This document shows positions 50,144 to 63,700 of a DNA stretch of 64,000 bases, piece by piece. Made by a program: the position numbers and the translations under genes. Source of the DNA: Eopsaltria australis. Lineage: Eukaryota; Chordata; Aves; Passeriformes; Petroicidae. Where the stretch lies: positions 8,646,001-8,710,000 of the forward strand of contig JAVTVJ010000001.1 in the NCBI GenBank assembly GCA_034509425.1. Direction: 5' to 3'. The notes under the pieces are model-generated. The model saw only the letters and a program-made list of their open reading frames with translations. It was not told the origin of the DNA and ran no database searches. Each line of letters starts with the position of its first letter. Position 1 is the first letter of the stretch.

Positions 50144-50573
50144 TCATAGAATTATGGAATGATTTGGGTTGGAAGGGACCTTAAAGATCATCTAGTTTCA
50201 ACCCACCTACCCATGGGCAGAGCATCTTCCACTAGACCAGTATGCTCAGAACCCCATCCAACCTGGCCTAGAACACTTCAGGAGATGGGATATCCAGGAC
50301 TTCTCTGGACAGCCTCATAATAAGTTCCAGCTTATTACCAACCTCATAATAAAGAATTTCTTCTTAATATCAAATCTAACCCATCCCTCTTTTGGTTTAA
50401 AGCCATTCCCCCTTATCATATCAATACAATATCCTTGTGAAAAAGTCACTCTTTGGCCTTCTTGTAGGTTCCCTTCAGGTACTAGGAGGTCTCTGTAAGG
50501 TCACCCTGGAGCCTTCTTTTCTCCAGGCTGAACAACCCCAACGCTCACAGCCTGTGTTCACAGGAGAGGTACT
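50144..50573 (-). mobile_element. CR1 LINE 3' fragment, long
   Basis: It begins TCATAGAATTATGGAATGAT, then TTTGGGTTGGAAGGGACCTT, AAAGATCATCTAG, ACCCATCCCTC, GTCACCCTGGAGCCTTC and TTTTCTCCAGGCTGAACAAC. This is essentially the whole avian CR1 3' untranslated region in reverse orientation. It is well preserved, so comparatively young. CCTCATAATAA occurs twice (about 50312 and 50342), suggesting a small internal duplication. Confidence 0.97.
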
Positions 50574-51269
50574 GCAACAAAAGAGACAAAAATTGAGTTT
50601 GCATCGCTTTTCCTAAGCAGTTTCCTGTGCCATATTTGATAAAAAATACAATGCAGAAGTCTTAAGTACATTAGTTGGAAAGAATAGTAAGATAATATGT
50701 TTATTCAAACCAACATATAACACTAAAATGTATTTTAAAGGATTGGAAGGAGGTACCATAATTCATTTCTGTTCTAAAGTGCCTTTTTTTCATGTGTAAT
50801 AGATTCTGGAAGTGCTTAATCTCTTGACAAAAACTCTATAATTTGCAATACTCTTCTAATGATCGCAGGGTATTTTTTCCACTCTCAGGACATTACCACT
50901 CTAGTGGGAATTATGGACACACTTTAAGAGGATTTGATTCAGTATTAGGGCAGCAATTGTGTGTTAATTAAATAGCAATTGATTATTTAAAATGCTTGCG
51001 CTGAGTTTTAGGGACATAATCTGCAAATCTTGATTACAACTTTTTGAAGGATAGCTTGCATGCTCTTTTATAACAGAAAATGTTTGAGTAATGCTGAATA
51101 GTGAGTAAAGCAACAGCTTGATGTTCAAGGACACCATGGTGAAAGTGGGTAAATGGGTGTTCCCTGTTAAAATATATTTGTCATTGATTGTTCTGCCTAA
51201 TACTGTAATTTGTAAAATTTGCTGAGTCTGGGGGCTTTTTTTTTCTTTGGTTTTCCATCACATGAGCAA
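50574..51269. other. AT-rich non-coding DNA between two CR1 copies
   Basis: No gene or repeat recognised. The part near 50960-51000 is rich in homeodomain-like TTAATTAA and CAATTG motifs, which may be chance. Confidence 0.5.
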
Positions 51270-51336
51270 GATCACAGAATCACAGAATATTCTGATTGGA
51301 AGGGACCCACAGGGGTCATCAAGTCCAACACTTAAC
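51270..51336 (-). mobile_element. CR1 LINE 3' terminus
   Basis: ATCACAGAATCACAGAATAT, TCTGATTGGAAGGGACCCAC and GTCATCAAGTCCAAC match the reverse complement of the final roughly 65 bases of CR1. It is a strongly 5'-truncated copy. Confidence 0.95.
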
Positions 51337-51448
51337 ATATTTTCCTTTCTAAAGGAAAAAAAAGATTTGAAAAAAGGTATAATTTCTGTTTTCTCAGACC
51401 CTGGAGATTACACACCCCTGGGAAATAGGAATTTCTCAGATAGGGAGG

Positions 51449-52012
51449 TGTTTAATCCTAGACTGCAACTAAGTACCATGCAACTGATCACTCACTGCAC
51501 TGCCACATGATAGGATGGGGAGGAGAATTGGAGAAAAGAAAATAATCTTCTTGGGTTGAGATAAGAACAGTTTAATTATTGAAAAAAGTAAAATATTATT
51601 ATTAATATTGCAGTTATTGTTAGAATAAAAGGGAAAGAGAGAGAGAGATAAAATCCAAGAAACACAAGTGATGCCAAATACAATTGCTCACTACCTGCTG
51701 ACCAGTGATGGTCAGACTGGCCCCTCCCAGCCAGCTCTCCCTGGTTTCTGTACTGGTCATGACATTCCATGGTGTGGAACATCCCTTTGGCCAGTTCAGG
51801 TCTGCTGTTCTGGTGGTGCTCCCTCCCAGCTGTTTTGTACCTGCTGGCTGGCAGCACATGGGCACTGAAAGTTCTTGATGTAGAGAGTAAGCACTACTGG
51901 GAAACAATCAAAACATTGACAGGTTATCATTATTTTGATAATGAATCCAAAACACAACACTGTACCAGTTACTAAGAAGAAAAGGAACTCTATTCCAGCT
52001 GAAACTAGGACA
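51449..52012 (-). mobile_element. Avian endogenous retrovirus solo LTR
   Basis: Read on minus, the LTR starts TGTCCTAGTTTCAGCTGGAA, continues through TTCTTAGTAACTGGTACAG, AACTGGCCAAAGGGATGTTC and ATTAAACTGTTCTTATCTCA, and ends near 51449 in TTAAACACC. This is the layout of a common avian LTR, possibly ERVL class. The minus-strand ATTAAA polyadenylation signal is intact at 51571-51576. The expected TATATA core appears degraded, reading CAGTACAGAAACC (about 51743-51755). No gag, pol or env sequence adjoins, so it is a solo LTR. I could not confirm target-site duplications. Open frames of 66-95 codons across it are spurious. Confidence 0.85.
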
Positions 52013-53081
52013 GTAGGTTTATGCTATACCTTGTGTTGAATAGCCAATAAAATTAGCAATGGGTTTTTGGGGTTTTTTGCTTTTGTTAAGTATTGCACCC
52101 TTTGGAAAATCTGATCCATACTTATTTGATGTGAGACTGAATGAAAGCTTAAGGTTCACTAGAAAGTATAGCCAGTTTATTGCAATAAGCAACATTTTGC
52201 TGATGTTTAGTTTACCAGGGGCTATGCTGGAAGAGAAAAATTCATCAGGCACAGTGTCTGCACTAAGATGTGAGCTACAGATTAGGCTGAAATAATTGTG
52301 TACTTTCATCACTTTGCAGAACTACGTCATTTTGGATGGTGTGTTAGCTGAGTCAGCAAGATTTGTGTATAAAAATGAAAGATACACAGATAAATACACA
52401 CCATTTAAATCACGAGCTTCTAGCAGAAAACCAAATGGCATAAGTGGCAGTGCTAGTAGAATAGGCATTATTACAGTTAAAGAATACTTCTGATTTTATA
52501 ATGTTTACAGATTAGATAAATCCAAACAATTCAATCTAATTAATCAAATATCTTCTGAAACATAAACAATAGAAACACAAAAAAATTCCTTTGTAATTTT
52601 TCAACATTGGGCTGGTTTTTTTCTCTGGTAAAAACATCAGAGTTTAAATATATAAGTGCCTTAGCTTATAGGGTATCATAGAAGGAATGAAAATACTATT
52701 TGGACAATAGCAGCTGTTTTCATCTGCTGTGCCAGATTATTTTGGCACTATTCCTACCGTTTCCTGTGTGCAAACCCAGTGGGAGTGAGGATATCAAGAC
52801 AGGGTTTGTGTGAATGGTCATTGCCAAGGTTCTGTCTCTCTACCGAAAAGGAAGAAAAAGAGAGCCTAGCTTTCAGCAGATATTGGACTGACAGGCCTAA
52901 AGACTGACTTTCAGTGTTTACCAGCAGAATGGCTGTTTAACTAATAGACAATGGCAGTCCAGGCTTCAGCATGCAGGACTGCCAGCATTCTTGTTCAGAA
53001 AATATCAGGGTTGTGAGTGAGAGGCCAGAACAAATCTTCATGGTCATATATCCTGCTCTTCTGGGCTGAATTATGAGAAGT
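52013..53081. other. Non-coding DNA between LTR and CR1
   Basis: No gene recognised. Opposed frames at 52019-52312 (97 codons, minus) and 52059-52295 (78 codons, plus) overlap each other and lack known domains. Confidence 0.5.
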
Positions 53082-53664
53082 GTTAGAAGGTCAAGGAAGG
53101 GGACCCTTCCTCTCTGCTCAGCAGTGGTGAGGCCACACCTGGCAGTACTGTGTCCAGTTCTGGGCTTCTCAGAACAAGAGTGGCATGGACATACTTGGAG
53201 GAATCCAATGAAAAGCTACAAAGAAGATTAAAGGACAGAAGCATTTTAACTGTGAGGAAAAGACGAGAAAGCTAGGACTGTTCAGCTTGGAGAACAGAAG
53301 GCTCGGAGGCTACAAATGTCTACAGTCAATCTATGAATGTCTGCAAATATTCAAAAGGAGGGTGCAAAGAAGACAGAGACAGGATGTTTTAAGTGCCACC
53401 TGGTGACAGGACCAGAGGCAGTGGGCAGAAACTGAAACACAGGAAGGTCCATCTGAATATCAACCCCTTTTTACTGTAGAGTGACCAAGCACTACAACAT
53501 GTTACCCATAAAGGTTGTGGAATCTCCATGCTTGGAGATATTTAAAAGCCATTTGAACACATTCCTGGGCAACTAGTTCCAGGTGACCCTGCCTGAGCAG
53601 TGAGGTTGGATCAAATAACCTTCAGAGGTGCCTTCCAACCTCAGCCATTTTGTGATGCTGTGAT
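53082..53664 (+). mobile_element. CR1 LINE 3' fragment, about 580 bp
   Basis: From left to right: AGTGGTGAGGCCACACCTGG, AGTACTGTGTCCAGTTCTGG, GCTTGGAGAACAGAAGGCTC, CCTTCAGAGGTGCCTTCCAA, CCTCAGCCATTTTGTGATGC and TGTGATT. The copy spans the end of CR1 ORF2 and the entire 3' untranslated region in sense orientation. The terminal octamers are changed to TTTTGTGATGCTGTGATT, so it is older than the copy at 50144. Confidence 0.96.
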
Positions 53665-56600
53665 TGAGCCTCCCTGCTGTGATCACCGACAAGGACACAG
53701 AGTGGTAATTTTTTGTGCCTGTATAAAAGCTGGGTGGAGACTTAATACTAAACTTTCACATAGGACATGGAACAGATTGTTAAATTCAGTCACCAACCAG
53801 CAGAACTTGGAGAAGGCACAGATCTCAAGGTCTGTATTCTCATCATCTGTGTCTCAAGTCACTTCTTCATCCTCACCAGAGGTGCCAAGGTCTCTGTGGA
53901 TACTACATTGTCCTCTCTGAGTCCCATGCTCTCAAAATGGCAGGCTTTGCTTTCACAGGCTTTAATAAAAATAACTGTGGACCAGACTGTGCACCCAGGT
54001 GGCAAACAAGCTGCAATACCTCATGAATACTCTACACCAGAATACCTCAGTGAGGCTCTTTCATGTCAATTACTCTTATGGTATGTCATGGAAGTAGAAA
54101 TTCCTGCACCGACCAGTCATACCTAGCATGAGCCCATGAAGCCGTGAAAGAATGCAGACAGACTTTTTTCTCCCTTCTTCCCAGCAGGACTGCATCTGAC
54201 CCTGCTAAATTCCAGCCTTTAGTACTTCAACTGTCAGATAATGAACTGTTATTTATTTTTAAGATCACTGATGCCTTAGAAAGAACACAGAAGAATGTTA
54301 GGTATGCTTCTTTCTCTGAAATGGTAGTGTCTGATTTCAGTGTGTGTTACTCTTTCATAATTATTAGAAAGCTGTAGCAAAAGCAATAAGAAAAAGTTTA
54401 CTTTTATGGGGGTGTTTTGTTTGGTTGGTTTAATTTCAATCTTCTTCCTTCCTTTCTCACATCTCTCCAGAAATATTATGTATATCTTTGTGACTGGGTG
54501 GAACAATTGTAGATAAAGCTGTGTGAAATGCCAATTGTCATGTGTATCTTATTCTACTCACTGAGTACAAGACAAAGCTCCACTTGAAAGTTTGGAAATT
54601 GGGTATTATCTTCACTATTCAGTATTGAACAAAAACAGGTTCTTCATATCGCAAGATAAGCATGGAAAAAACCTGAGAAGCTCTTTATCAGTGAAAAATA
54701 CTCTAAGAACAATACATACACATTTGGATTGAAATAGAGAGTGATTACATTTTGACTAAACTTAAGAAAAAGAGCTGCTCTCAAATCCCTTAGGAAAAAG
54801 AAAGTCAGATAAATATATTCTACCAACAAAAACAGTTTAATCACATATGCTACCTAATGCTGTTTTATGATTGCAGTGACCAATTTGCAAGGAACAGACT
54901 TCTTTGATAAATAACTCTACAGATAAAATACTGCTTCTCTGTGTGGAGCTTGTTAGTCATATCCTGATGTGTCACTGATGGCTCAGAGAGATAAAAAGAA
55001 AAGTAAGGGAAACATGGTTGATCAAACAGGTATTTGTTCACGGAAGCAATTCTATGTAAGCATGTATGGATTCACTCAAAGGTATACATACACAGGCAGT
55101 TATCCTAAATCTATTAATGCAAGAATGGTTTCCAATACAAGACAACATAGAAATACTGAAAAATCTCTTTACTTTTGAAATAGCAGAAGAAGAAAGAAAC
55201 TGCCTTCCCACCATGCAAGGTATTCTAATTGCCACATATAGTATTATATAGGAATATACTGTGCAGAATTAAATAAACACAAGCCTGAAGAATTTACCCA
55301 AGTGGAGGAAAATAGCTATTTGAAAACTGCATTATTTTAACTGGCCTAAGTGTGGTCAGTAGAAGAAGCAGACACAGCTCTGAAAGGAGACAGCACCTGA
55401 AAGGACATTCATTCTGTACGAAGCATAGTATTCCTCTTTGTTTTGAACTCAGAGATGTGCAATCCAGCTAGGCTTGAATTAGAAGGAAAGGTGGTATTAG
55501 AAAGAGAAACTAGGATGAGGGGTCAAAACCCTAGCTCCCTTCTAGCTTCTTATTCTGAGATTTCAGATGGCTACAGATGCACTTAAAGCTCCTCACTTCT
55601 CTTGTGAAAGAGATACAAACACTTGTGGTGGGTGGGAAGGCCGATGATCCAAAACATGGTTATTAATGTCAGCTCAGGAAAAAGAAACATTCTGTTGCTG
55701 ATTCAGCAGGTTTATGTCTAATTTAAAGTGTACAAGTAAACCATTGAAGTATACGCATTGACTTCTACATGATTAAAATTTTTGAAATCCAAAGTAATTG
55801 GCTGATAGCTTGCCAAACTGGAGCTTAAAGCTTTGATACTGGGTGGATACGTTATGTGTATCTATACATATATTTATATGTTTTTTTCTCCTTTGAAAGC
55901 AAGTTTTTAACAATGGATTGACATGCCTTACTTTCTTTAGACTAATTTGAATATAACTTATTTTAAAAAAGATTTCTCCTGCCCACCTGCCCAAGTGTTC
56001 TAGACTAGGCATCTCATTCTCACACTGCATATCATGAAACATGCTGTGATACATCGTCATAAATCAAAATTAGAGAGGAATGAATCATAGCAGATAGAAA
56101 TTTTGGATGGCTCACTTTCCATGTGTGTGGTTTGCAAAATGGGGCTGAGAGCTCAAAAGATTGTTGTTTTCTCTGGCTTCTTTTTTTGTCTAAAGATAGA
56201 AAAGAGTTAGCAAACACTGGGAGCATTGTAATTCAATTGCTTCCAGCATTTACATAGGCACTTTGTTTCTGCTCCTAGTTAGTGCTCCAGATGTTCTGCT
56301 GGTACTACTTCTCCCTCCAGACTTTGCTTTTCTTCCTTTCCACCATGCAGCACATTATTCTCCCTTTTTCATATAGCTACAGCTCTAGCGCCAGCCTCCT
56401 GCAACCCCAATAGATTGCAAACATAAGTTGGATATTCCTGGCTGTACCCACTTAGCAGATTGGCTACTTGCCTCCTGCTATTGCAAGCACATGTCTAGGA
56501 TCTCCTTCAGCCCTGTTCACAGGTGTGTACATTGCATGTCTGGTCCTTGAAGAAGTGCTTAAATACAACCTTAATCCACAAGTATGATATCCTCCATTTT

Positions 56601-57484
56601 AGAACACAACTGGAACCCCAAAATAGAAATATAGGAAATAATGAAACCCTTACATGTATTGTTGAACCTCAGATCTGTTATTGAAAGAAGGTTCTGGTCA
56701 GGCTTTCTCTTCTGAAGACCAACTCAACCATACCCTGATGCAAACACAACAGTGTTAAAAGCACACTGGTGTGTCACCCAGTGATTCATCATCCTCAAAG
56801 TCAGAGCTAGAATAATCATTTCTTAAAGAGGAAAGTACCACCACATGATATAAGAAAAGCTGATGTTTTAAAAATGCTTTTTCAAAGATTTACTAGTCAA
56901 TACCCCCAGAGAAGTTGCTTAAATAAAACTGTGGATTTTAAGTCTATGCTAAATGTTTGCCCTAAAGCCTTATTCCAATCCCAGTGATGCTGATGGAAGC
57001 AGAATCCACTGAGGCAGAAACAGAAGGCTGGAGTTGTTAAACTTCAGCTGTGCTAAAATTCACAGCCTTTTGCAGTCTCTTGCTACTGCAGAAAGAATGA
57101 GGCCAATCAAGTCTGGGCTTTTCCTCTTCCTATTGCTGTCAAATTTTTCCTTAGTCTATGCCTAAATATTTTCTGCTTGTTAACATCTGCTGAGTGTCTT
57201 AAAGTCCCTGTTTTGTAGATCTGGAGGTTATGAATCTAGAAGGTTTGACAAATAGAATACATCAAAAGTAGGAGAGTATCTGCCTTCATGCTTAGGACAA
57301 TGGTTTAGTCTCAGAAAGGCTACAATTAATGTCTGTGTGGGTCATACCTTTCCTATGCCATGTCTTCTTAATGCCTTCTACGTTAAGCTAGTGCTTGATT
57401 TATGCCACAAAGCAGTACTCTTCTTTTTTTTTTTTTTATCTTATCTAAAGATATTCTCATTATCCATATAAATGCCTGTTTTTC
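53665..57484. other. AT-rich non-coding DNA
   Basis: No gene supported. Just right of the CR1, frames of 106 and 119 codons (53600-53920, 53767-54126) overlap in different phases; the first begins inside the CR1 tail. They match nothing known. A poly-T run lies at 57424-57438. Confidence 0.5.
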
Positions 57485-57720
57485 TTTCCGAGCTCTAAGT
57501 CTCAGTGAAATCTCATGGTGGTGGGTTTGACTGATTAATTATGCATTGAATAAAAAAATCCTCCCTTTTATCAGTTTGAATTTATTTCCTTTCAGTTTCA
57601 TCTACTGTCCCATTATTCTTGTCTCATGACAAAGGGCAAGTAGGTTTATCTTGGTTTAAAATCCCTTCATATCGTTTTTCTTTGATGAGCACCATTACTA
57701 TATCCCCATTACCTAATAGC
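57485..57720 (-). mobile_element. Ancient CR1 LINE 3' fragment
   Basis: It contains a GGTTTGACTGATTAATTATGC-like stretch, CCTTTTATCAGTTTGAATTT, TTTCCTTTCAGTTTCATCTA, CTGTCCCATTATTCTTGTCT, CATGACAAAGGGCAAG and CTATATCCCCATTACC. These follow the reverse complement of old sauropsid CR1 elements in order. It is diverged and its edges are approximate. It covers part of the same CR1 segment as the copy at 40285. Confidence 0.65.
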
Positions 57721-60700
57721 AAGAATTTCAATATGTCTTGATCTTTGGATGCTAGTGGCTTTCATTTTTTGGCTTTTTAATTTATTTTTTTTTTTAAGAC
57801 CAGAACCCTAAAGGCTTTCTAGTAGATATATAGGTCCTGGTTAAATGGATTGTCGCTGTGTTTCTAATAAAGATGTTCTGCAGATATTTAGAAGCAATCC
57901 AAAAGCCTCCAGTTTAAGGACTACCCACTAAAATCTATTATTTCTACATTGACCTCTGATCAGTGTTCAGCACTGCATATTAACTTGATTTCTGAAAGCC
58001 TTGCTCATTCAGTATTGGTATATGTTGCCAATAATCTCTAATTAGCTCATCTCCAGACAGTTCTTACTTTTCCTTTTTTTTTAAATTTTACTCTCTTCAT
58101 ATTTAGAAGCTTTTGTGTGGTTCATTTGCTTCACAATTTATTTGCCCTTTGCTAAAGTGCTCTGCAAAAACAGAGCAACCCTAAGGATTTGGGGTGCTTT
58201 CAAGCCTATATCCCTTCCAGCTGCCACAGTGCAGCCATATAGCTGCACAGGAAAATGCACATCTACCTGAGCAGGCATCCCTCCTTCAGCCTTAGGTTTC
58301 ACATACCCTTATTATGCTATGCTTTAATTTTTCCTGGTGAAAAGATGAGCAGTCTGATTATGTGAAAGCATAAACATGAAGTGCACTCATAAAAGTCCTC
58401 TACTTTTCAACAGAAACTTGAAGCTGGTATACAAACCTCTACATAGCAATAGCCAACTTTAAGCTGTCTGGAGAACCACAAAAGTCTGTTTGACACTATT
58501 TCACCGATTTTCTTTGGGCTGTAGTTTCAGCAGAGCTCAGTTAAATATGCACAGGAGAGTCTGGTTTAAAAGTAATTCTATACTACTTCTCACCTATTGG
58601 TCTCAGCTGCTGCCTAGTGTAGCTACATTTCCAGGTGTCTAATTTCTAGCAGTGGTCAGAAGGGCTGTATGGTAATAATCACCCTCAAGGACAAAAGGGT
58701 TTTCTGGATTTTGTCACCATAAAAGGAACGTGGAGGCCAGACTCTCTATGCAATGGACAGTCAAGCTCTGGGAAAGATTCTAGGAGATGAAAGGAGAAAA
58801 TAAAGTTTAAAACCTTTGACCATTAAATTGCATTTAGTATAATGAAAAAAATAATTCTTAAAAATCCAATGTTTGAGTGTTGACAGGTTTTGTATGAATA
58901 TTACATGGTTTTACCTCCATATTGTTTTTTCCATATTTAAGTACAGTTTTTGATGGTATTAAACAATATTCTCGTGATTAGAGCACTGAAGGAGGAAACT
59001 GGTAGCATCTTACTATTGCAGGGCATATCATTCCCTTCTGGCATTAGACTTGTGCCTTCTCACCCAGAGCTGTTCATCTGACCACATGACTGTGGTGGAG
59101 GGGAAGGGAGCACAGAAAAGAGCATGACAAAAAAATCAAATCCCTGCTCTATTGAAACCATCCTGCTGGGGTTTAATTAGAGGATTTCAGGAAGCCAAAG
59201 ACTAGTAAATGGAAATCTTTGTGATTTGCCTTGGTAATTACTGGAATGAAATTTCAGGAGCTGAGATAATTCCCAAGGGAAAGTGCATCTGTGCACTTCA
59301 AATTAGCTGCTTATATGCTCGCTTAGATTCTTTACATGCCTTCCAAACCATGCTGGCATACTTAAAAGGTATGCTCATGTTAGCAGATTCAGAAGGAGGG
59401 AATCTTTGGCAGATTACCTTGGCAGAAATTTCCTCTCAGTGTTTCTTGTGGAGTGTTTCTCTCCTCCTAGAAAAGACATCCCAAGGGAATTCAGCTCTTT
59501 CTCCAGAGATATCTGCCTAAATCCCAAGAAATCAAAATTAGGAGAATAAAAGCATCTTATTCAAGATCCTCAGCCTCTCCTGAAGCAATACACACCTGGA
59601 AGTGCTGGCTCTGTTCCCAGGCTGGTGTAATTTCAACCCCACATATGAGTAGCAGGCTGCCACAGTTTAAGGTCTAATGTCCTGTGACCTCATAGGAATA
59701 ACAAATGGAATAAATACTATCAGAAAAGGGGGAGGCTTTGGTTTCTGAAGGCACATGCATTGTGATTCCAGCCCTAACCACTTTCAGGTATCAGATTATG
59801 AAGATACGGATTCTCTTTTCAACTGTTTTATTTTGAAGGCGTTACAGCTTCCCTTATGCTCATGAACTAGGGCTTTACAGTTAAGGGTTTTTAAAAGGTG
59901 TTCTTGTAGGCTTGGGGCTTTTTGTTTAACTTTTGAAATATTTCAATATTCTTTTACTTACATGTGAAGTTACTATAAGGTTTAATTCCTTAATATTATT
60001 CCTGTTCTCTGCCAGTATGAAGCTCTGAAAAAAAAGGCATAATTTACCTTCCTGAAAATTTACACATATTTTAAACACATTTCTTCAGATCACTTTAAAG
60101 TTGTTATGGTGTTTCTGTGTGAACCTACCAGAAGATAATGAGCACTGAGGACAGCAAACATTCAATTGCCCAGATACACAGGTATCCAGGGCAGCTTGAT
60201 GTACCTCAGATAATGTTTCTGGCTTCCAGCAGTCCCTCCAGAAGGGCATGAGATGCTTGTGGTCCACTGCTGTATGTCTGCCAAGCCTCCATAGCTGCCT
60301 CGGCTTTACTATACCATTTCACTGGTGTGGAATGCTCATCCTGAGCTAACTGAATCCCTGGAAGCTGGCTTCTGAACTCCTTCAGAGGCTTTTGTCTTGT
60401 ATTAGGCTTTCATAAATCTCCACCATTATCTATATATCCCACTGTCCCTTCTTTCCCATACAGGCACAATTAAATATTGCTATGCTCCATATCCTGCATG
60501 AGGTGTAGGGAACATGAACATTCCTGGCTGCACTCCTATTATGGCTCAGTCTCAGTCTTGAATTCATAAATAAAAATCCCATGCAAATTAGCTCATTTAT
60601 TTGCAGTCAGGATGATGCTAGCACTTGTCATAATCATGTATTCTACATTTATTTCTGTCTCTCAGGGATTTTTCCCAACTATTCATATTTTTGTCTCCTG

Positions 60701-63700
60701 TTATTTATTTTCCTATGGTGCAGCCCAGCTTGCCCATTACTGTGGCCAAAGATGAAACTGCAGTATTCAAATAAATCAACTGCCTCGTATTTTCTTCCAT
60801 TTTTGAAAAAGAAAAGGAAACCAAACAACAACCAAAAAAGGTATTCTAATCCTTTTGCTATTTAAGAAGGGAGGCCTAGTCTCTCTTACTCTATGGAAGT
60901 GAGGTGGATTATTTTTTTGTTTTGTCCCCCCTCCAAAATTCCATTAATAAACATTTAGATTTAGATGACATTTACCTGAAGTATCATTGATATAGGGATA
61001 GTCCCAAGAAATCTGAAGAAGCTCACACGGACTGAATTTTGGTTAAAATACACACTAAAATGATATCATTGTACTCCAAAAAGCTGCTTCATGATCATTA
61101 TCCAGCCATTTTACACAGAATGAAAATCTGAGTGAAGTGTCTTGACCCATTACCTAGAGAGTCAATGACAAGTCTGGGGTCAGGGATAAAATTTCCGCAG
61201 TAAAATTTGCTCTTGCTGACTGAGATACAAGAAGTTTATTCTTAAAAAGAAGCAGTTTCTTACAAAGTATGTCCCCTTTAAGCTTCTTCAGTTTCCAGAA
61301 ACTTAAGCAATGTTTGGTTGTGCCTAAGACTGAGGGGTGCCCCGTTTTTCATTTCACAGATCAGCTCAAAAACATTCAATTTCTATGCCAAACTGAAGTA
61401 GTGTTCATAGCAGCCAAAGCAGAAAGACATTGGCTGGAGGCAGTGCAACAAGGCTGTGAAAATCAGGCACATCTCAGCTAAGATGCTGCCATAAAGGAAA
61501 GGTTCATCTGAACAAAAGAAGAAGAAACTGGTCCAGGAGCACAAACCCCATCATGCTCAACAGTAATCCCTCTCTTTAGCCTTGAACACATGATTTACTA
61601 TCCCTCCTTCACTTTTCCCATCTCTGAAAATTTCCTGTTTGAGAAGCATTTGGAAGTTAAAAGGGGTAATAGAAAAGTTCTGTATTAGCATCATCAGTCT
61701 TCTCCTGGTACCTAAACCAGGACAAGAGAACTTTCTATAGAGTTTACTTTTATCTAGAACTGGCAGCCTCAGATGGACTCAGTTTTCCATTAGATAATGA
61801 AAAATACCTGAAGTAAAATGGGAGATAAAGGTGAGAAATAAAAATGAAAAAAAAGGCAATAACTGTTAGCATAAAGAGGACAAGTCTGGAGAAAAAAAAC
61901 CCAAGAAATAAAAAATAAAAGCTCTCACAAAGACCAACACCAAAACAGGGAACACATTTAGAGGCAAATCAGAAGGTTTACACACTAATCAGTTAATGCT
62001 GAGTATAAATGCAAGGGTTTGCTGGCTCTATTTTATGAAGGACAAAATTATAGAATGCATTTTCATTGTTTGACCTAATTGCTATTTTGAAAATGGCTTC
62101 CTTATCACTGAAAGCTAAGGGAATGTGAACATGCTTGTAGACCTTTGTTCTTTTATTAAAAGATTTATGTTGCTAACCTTCAAACACTGGGTGATATATG
62201 GGTTCAGATCTTTACTGACAAATTCCAGGCTTCCTGAACTCTAGAAGTTGGAATGCAGGTAAAGCAGCAAATACAACTCACTTATCAGATTTCTCAGCAT
62301 GAGGAGAACTTAAATAAAAATATATTAGAAGTGAATATCAAATGGCTGTGACCTATAACCATCCCTGACAGCTAAGAACGGACTTGATCTGTGTGTGCTT
62401 TGTCTGACATGTAGAAACTGCTACCCAGGCAGACAAAAGAACAATGGCTTATAAAGCAAATATTCCAGAGACATTATATTTCAGATATGAAAGACAAGAT
62501 AATTTACGATGAGCATTAGAGGCATTAGAGACACTGTTTTTCTAGGCAGGTAAAAACGCGACATTCTATTTAACAGAAAAAAGACACAGAGAACTGATGC
62601 ATTTGGGAAACTCCAACCCTTGTAAATTCATATTAGAGCCAACTGAGAAAGCAAATGAAGCCAAGCTATCAGCAGTCTTAAAATCAAATGTGCAAGTAAA
62701 GCAGTAAGATCAAGTAAAGGTCAGATTTTATGGCAAAAATCAAGGATTAAATCATGGGAGCTGTCATCGTTGATGGTATCATATATTTCTTTTTTAATAC
62801 AAAGCGTGGTCATGGGCTGTGTTTCTGTGGTAACAGGAAAGGTTGATATCAGAATTATGATGTAAATGAATGGATCCTCACATACCTCCTGATTCACAAT
62901 CAGTGAAGGATGCACATAAGGAACTTAGATGTTTCTTCTCTAAGAAATCATTAAAAAGAACAAAGAGGAAAGGGTCTACGCACTGACAGAGGGCTCTGCA
63001 CATTTTTTGACAGGATAGCAATAATGAGCATGAAGCAAGCTGTTCTATAGCACGCTTTGTTTTTCATTTCTCTACTCCCATCTTCTTCCTTTACTTTCTG
63101 TTCCTCTGTCTTTCAAAGGTTGTATTGCCAGGCCTAAAATATTATAAACAAAGTTGAATAAGACTAATTGACAAAAAGAATGAAATATATTGATTCCAGG
63201 TAAATATGTCTCCTTTAAATGCAATTTTCTTCACAGATTTTTGTGTATTGATAACTGTGTTGAATGCAAAGCACATTGCTACACAAGTGAGGACAAAATG
63301 TCCTTGAAAGCATAATAAAGCTGGAAATGGCCAAAGGACCAATACAAAGATGATGCTGGTTTTCACTAGGAAAACTGGTGTTTATATGCTTGAATGAACT
63401 TTTATTTGTTTGCATGTCCTCTTTCAAGCCAGGTGTTATATGCCAAAAAGTAACTCTGAATGAATGACATTGTGAGGTTCCATATTTGTTCTGTCTCAGT
63501 GAGTTCTGGATCAAATGCACATGGTTTACTAGTCCAAAGATGATTTTCTGGCTCCCAGAGCTGTAAATTCAGTCTGGGATCAGAAAATTAAGTATTGCTC
63601 TTTCTGGGCCCAAGTGAAAAGTTCACAACAAAATGCCAAGCACATCGAAAGCACAGGTTGTTGCATTTTTAGTTGATCTTGCTTCTATGGTCTTGTTTTC

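Noticed and set aside
51576..51975. Frames of 66-95 codons on both strands
   Set aside because: They lie within the solo LTR, which is non-coding in this family.
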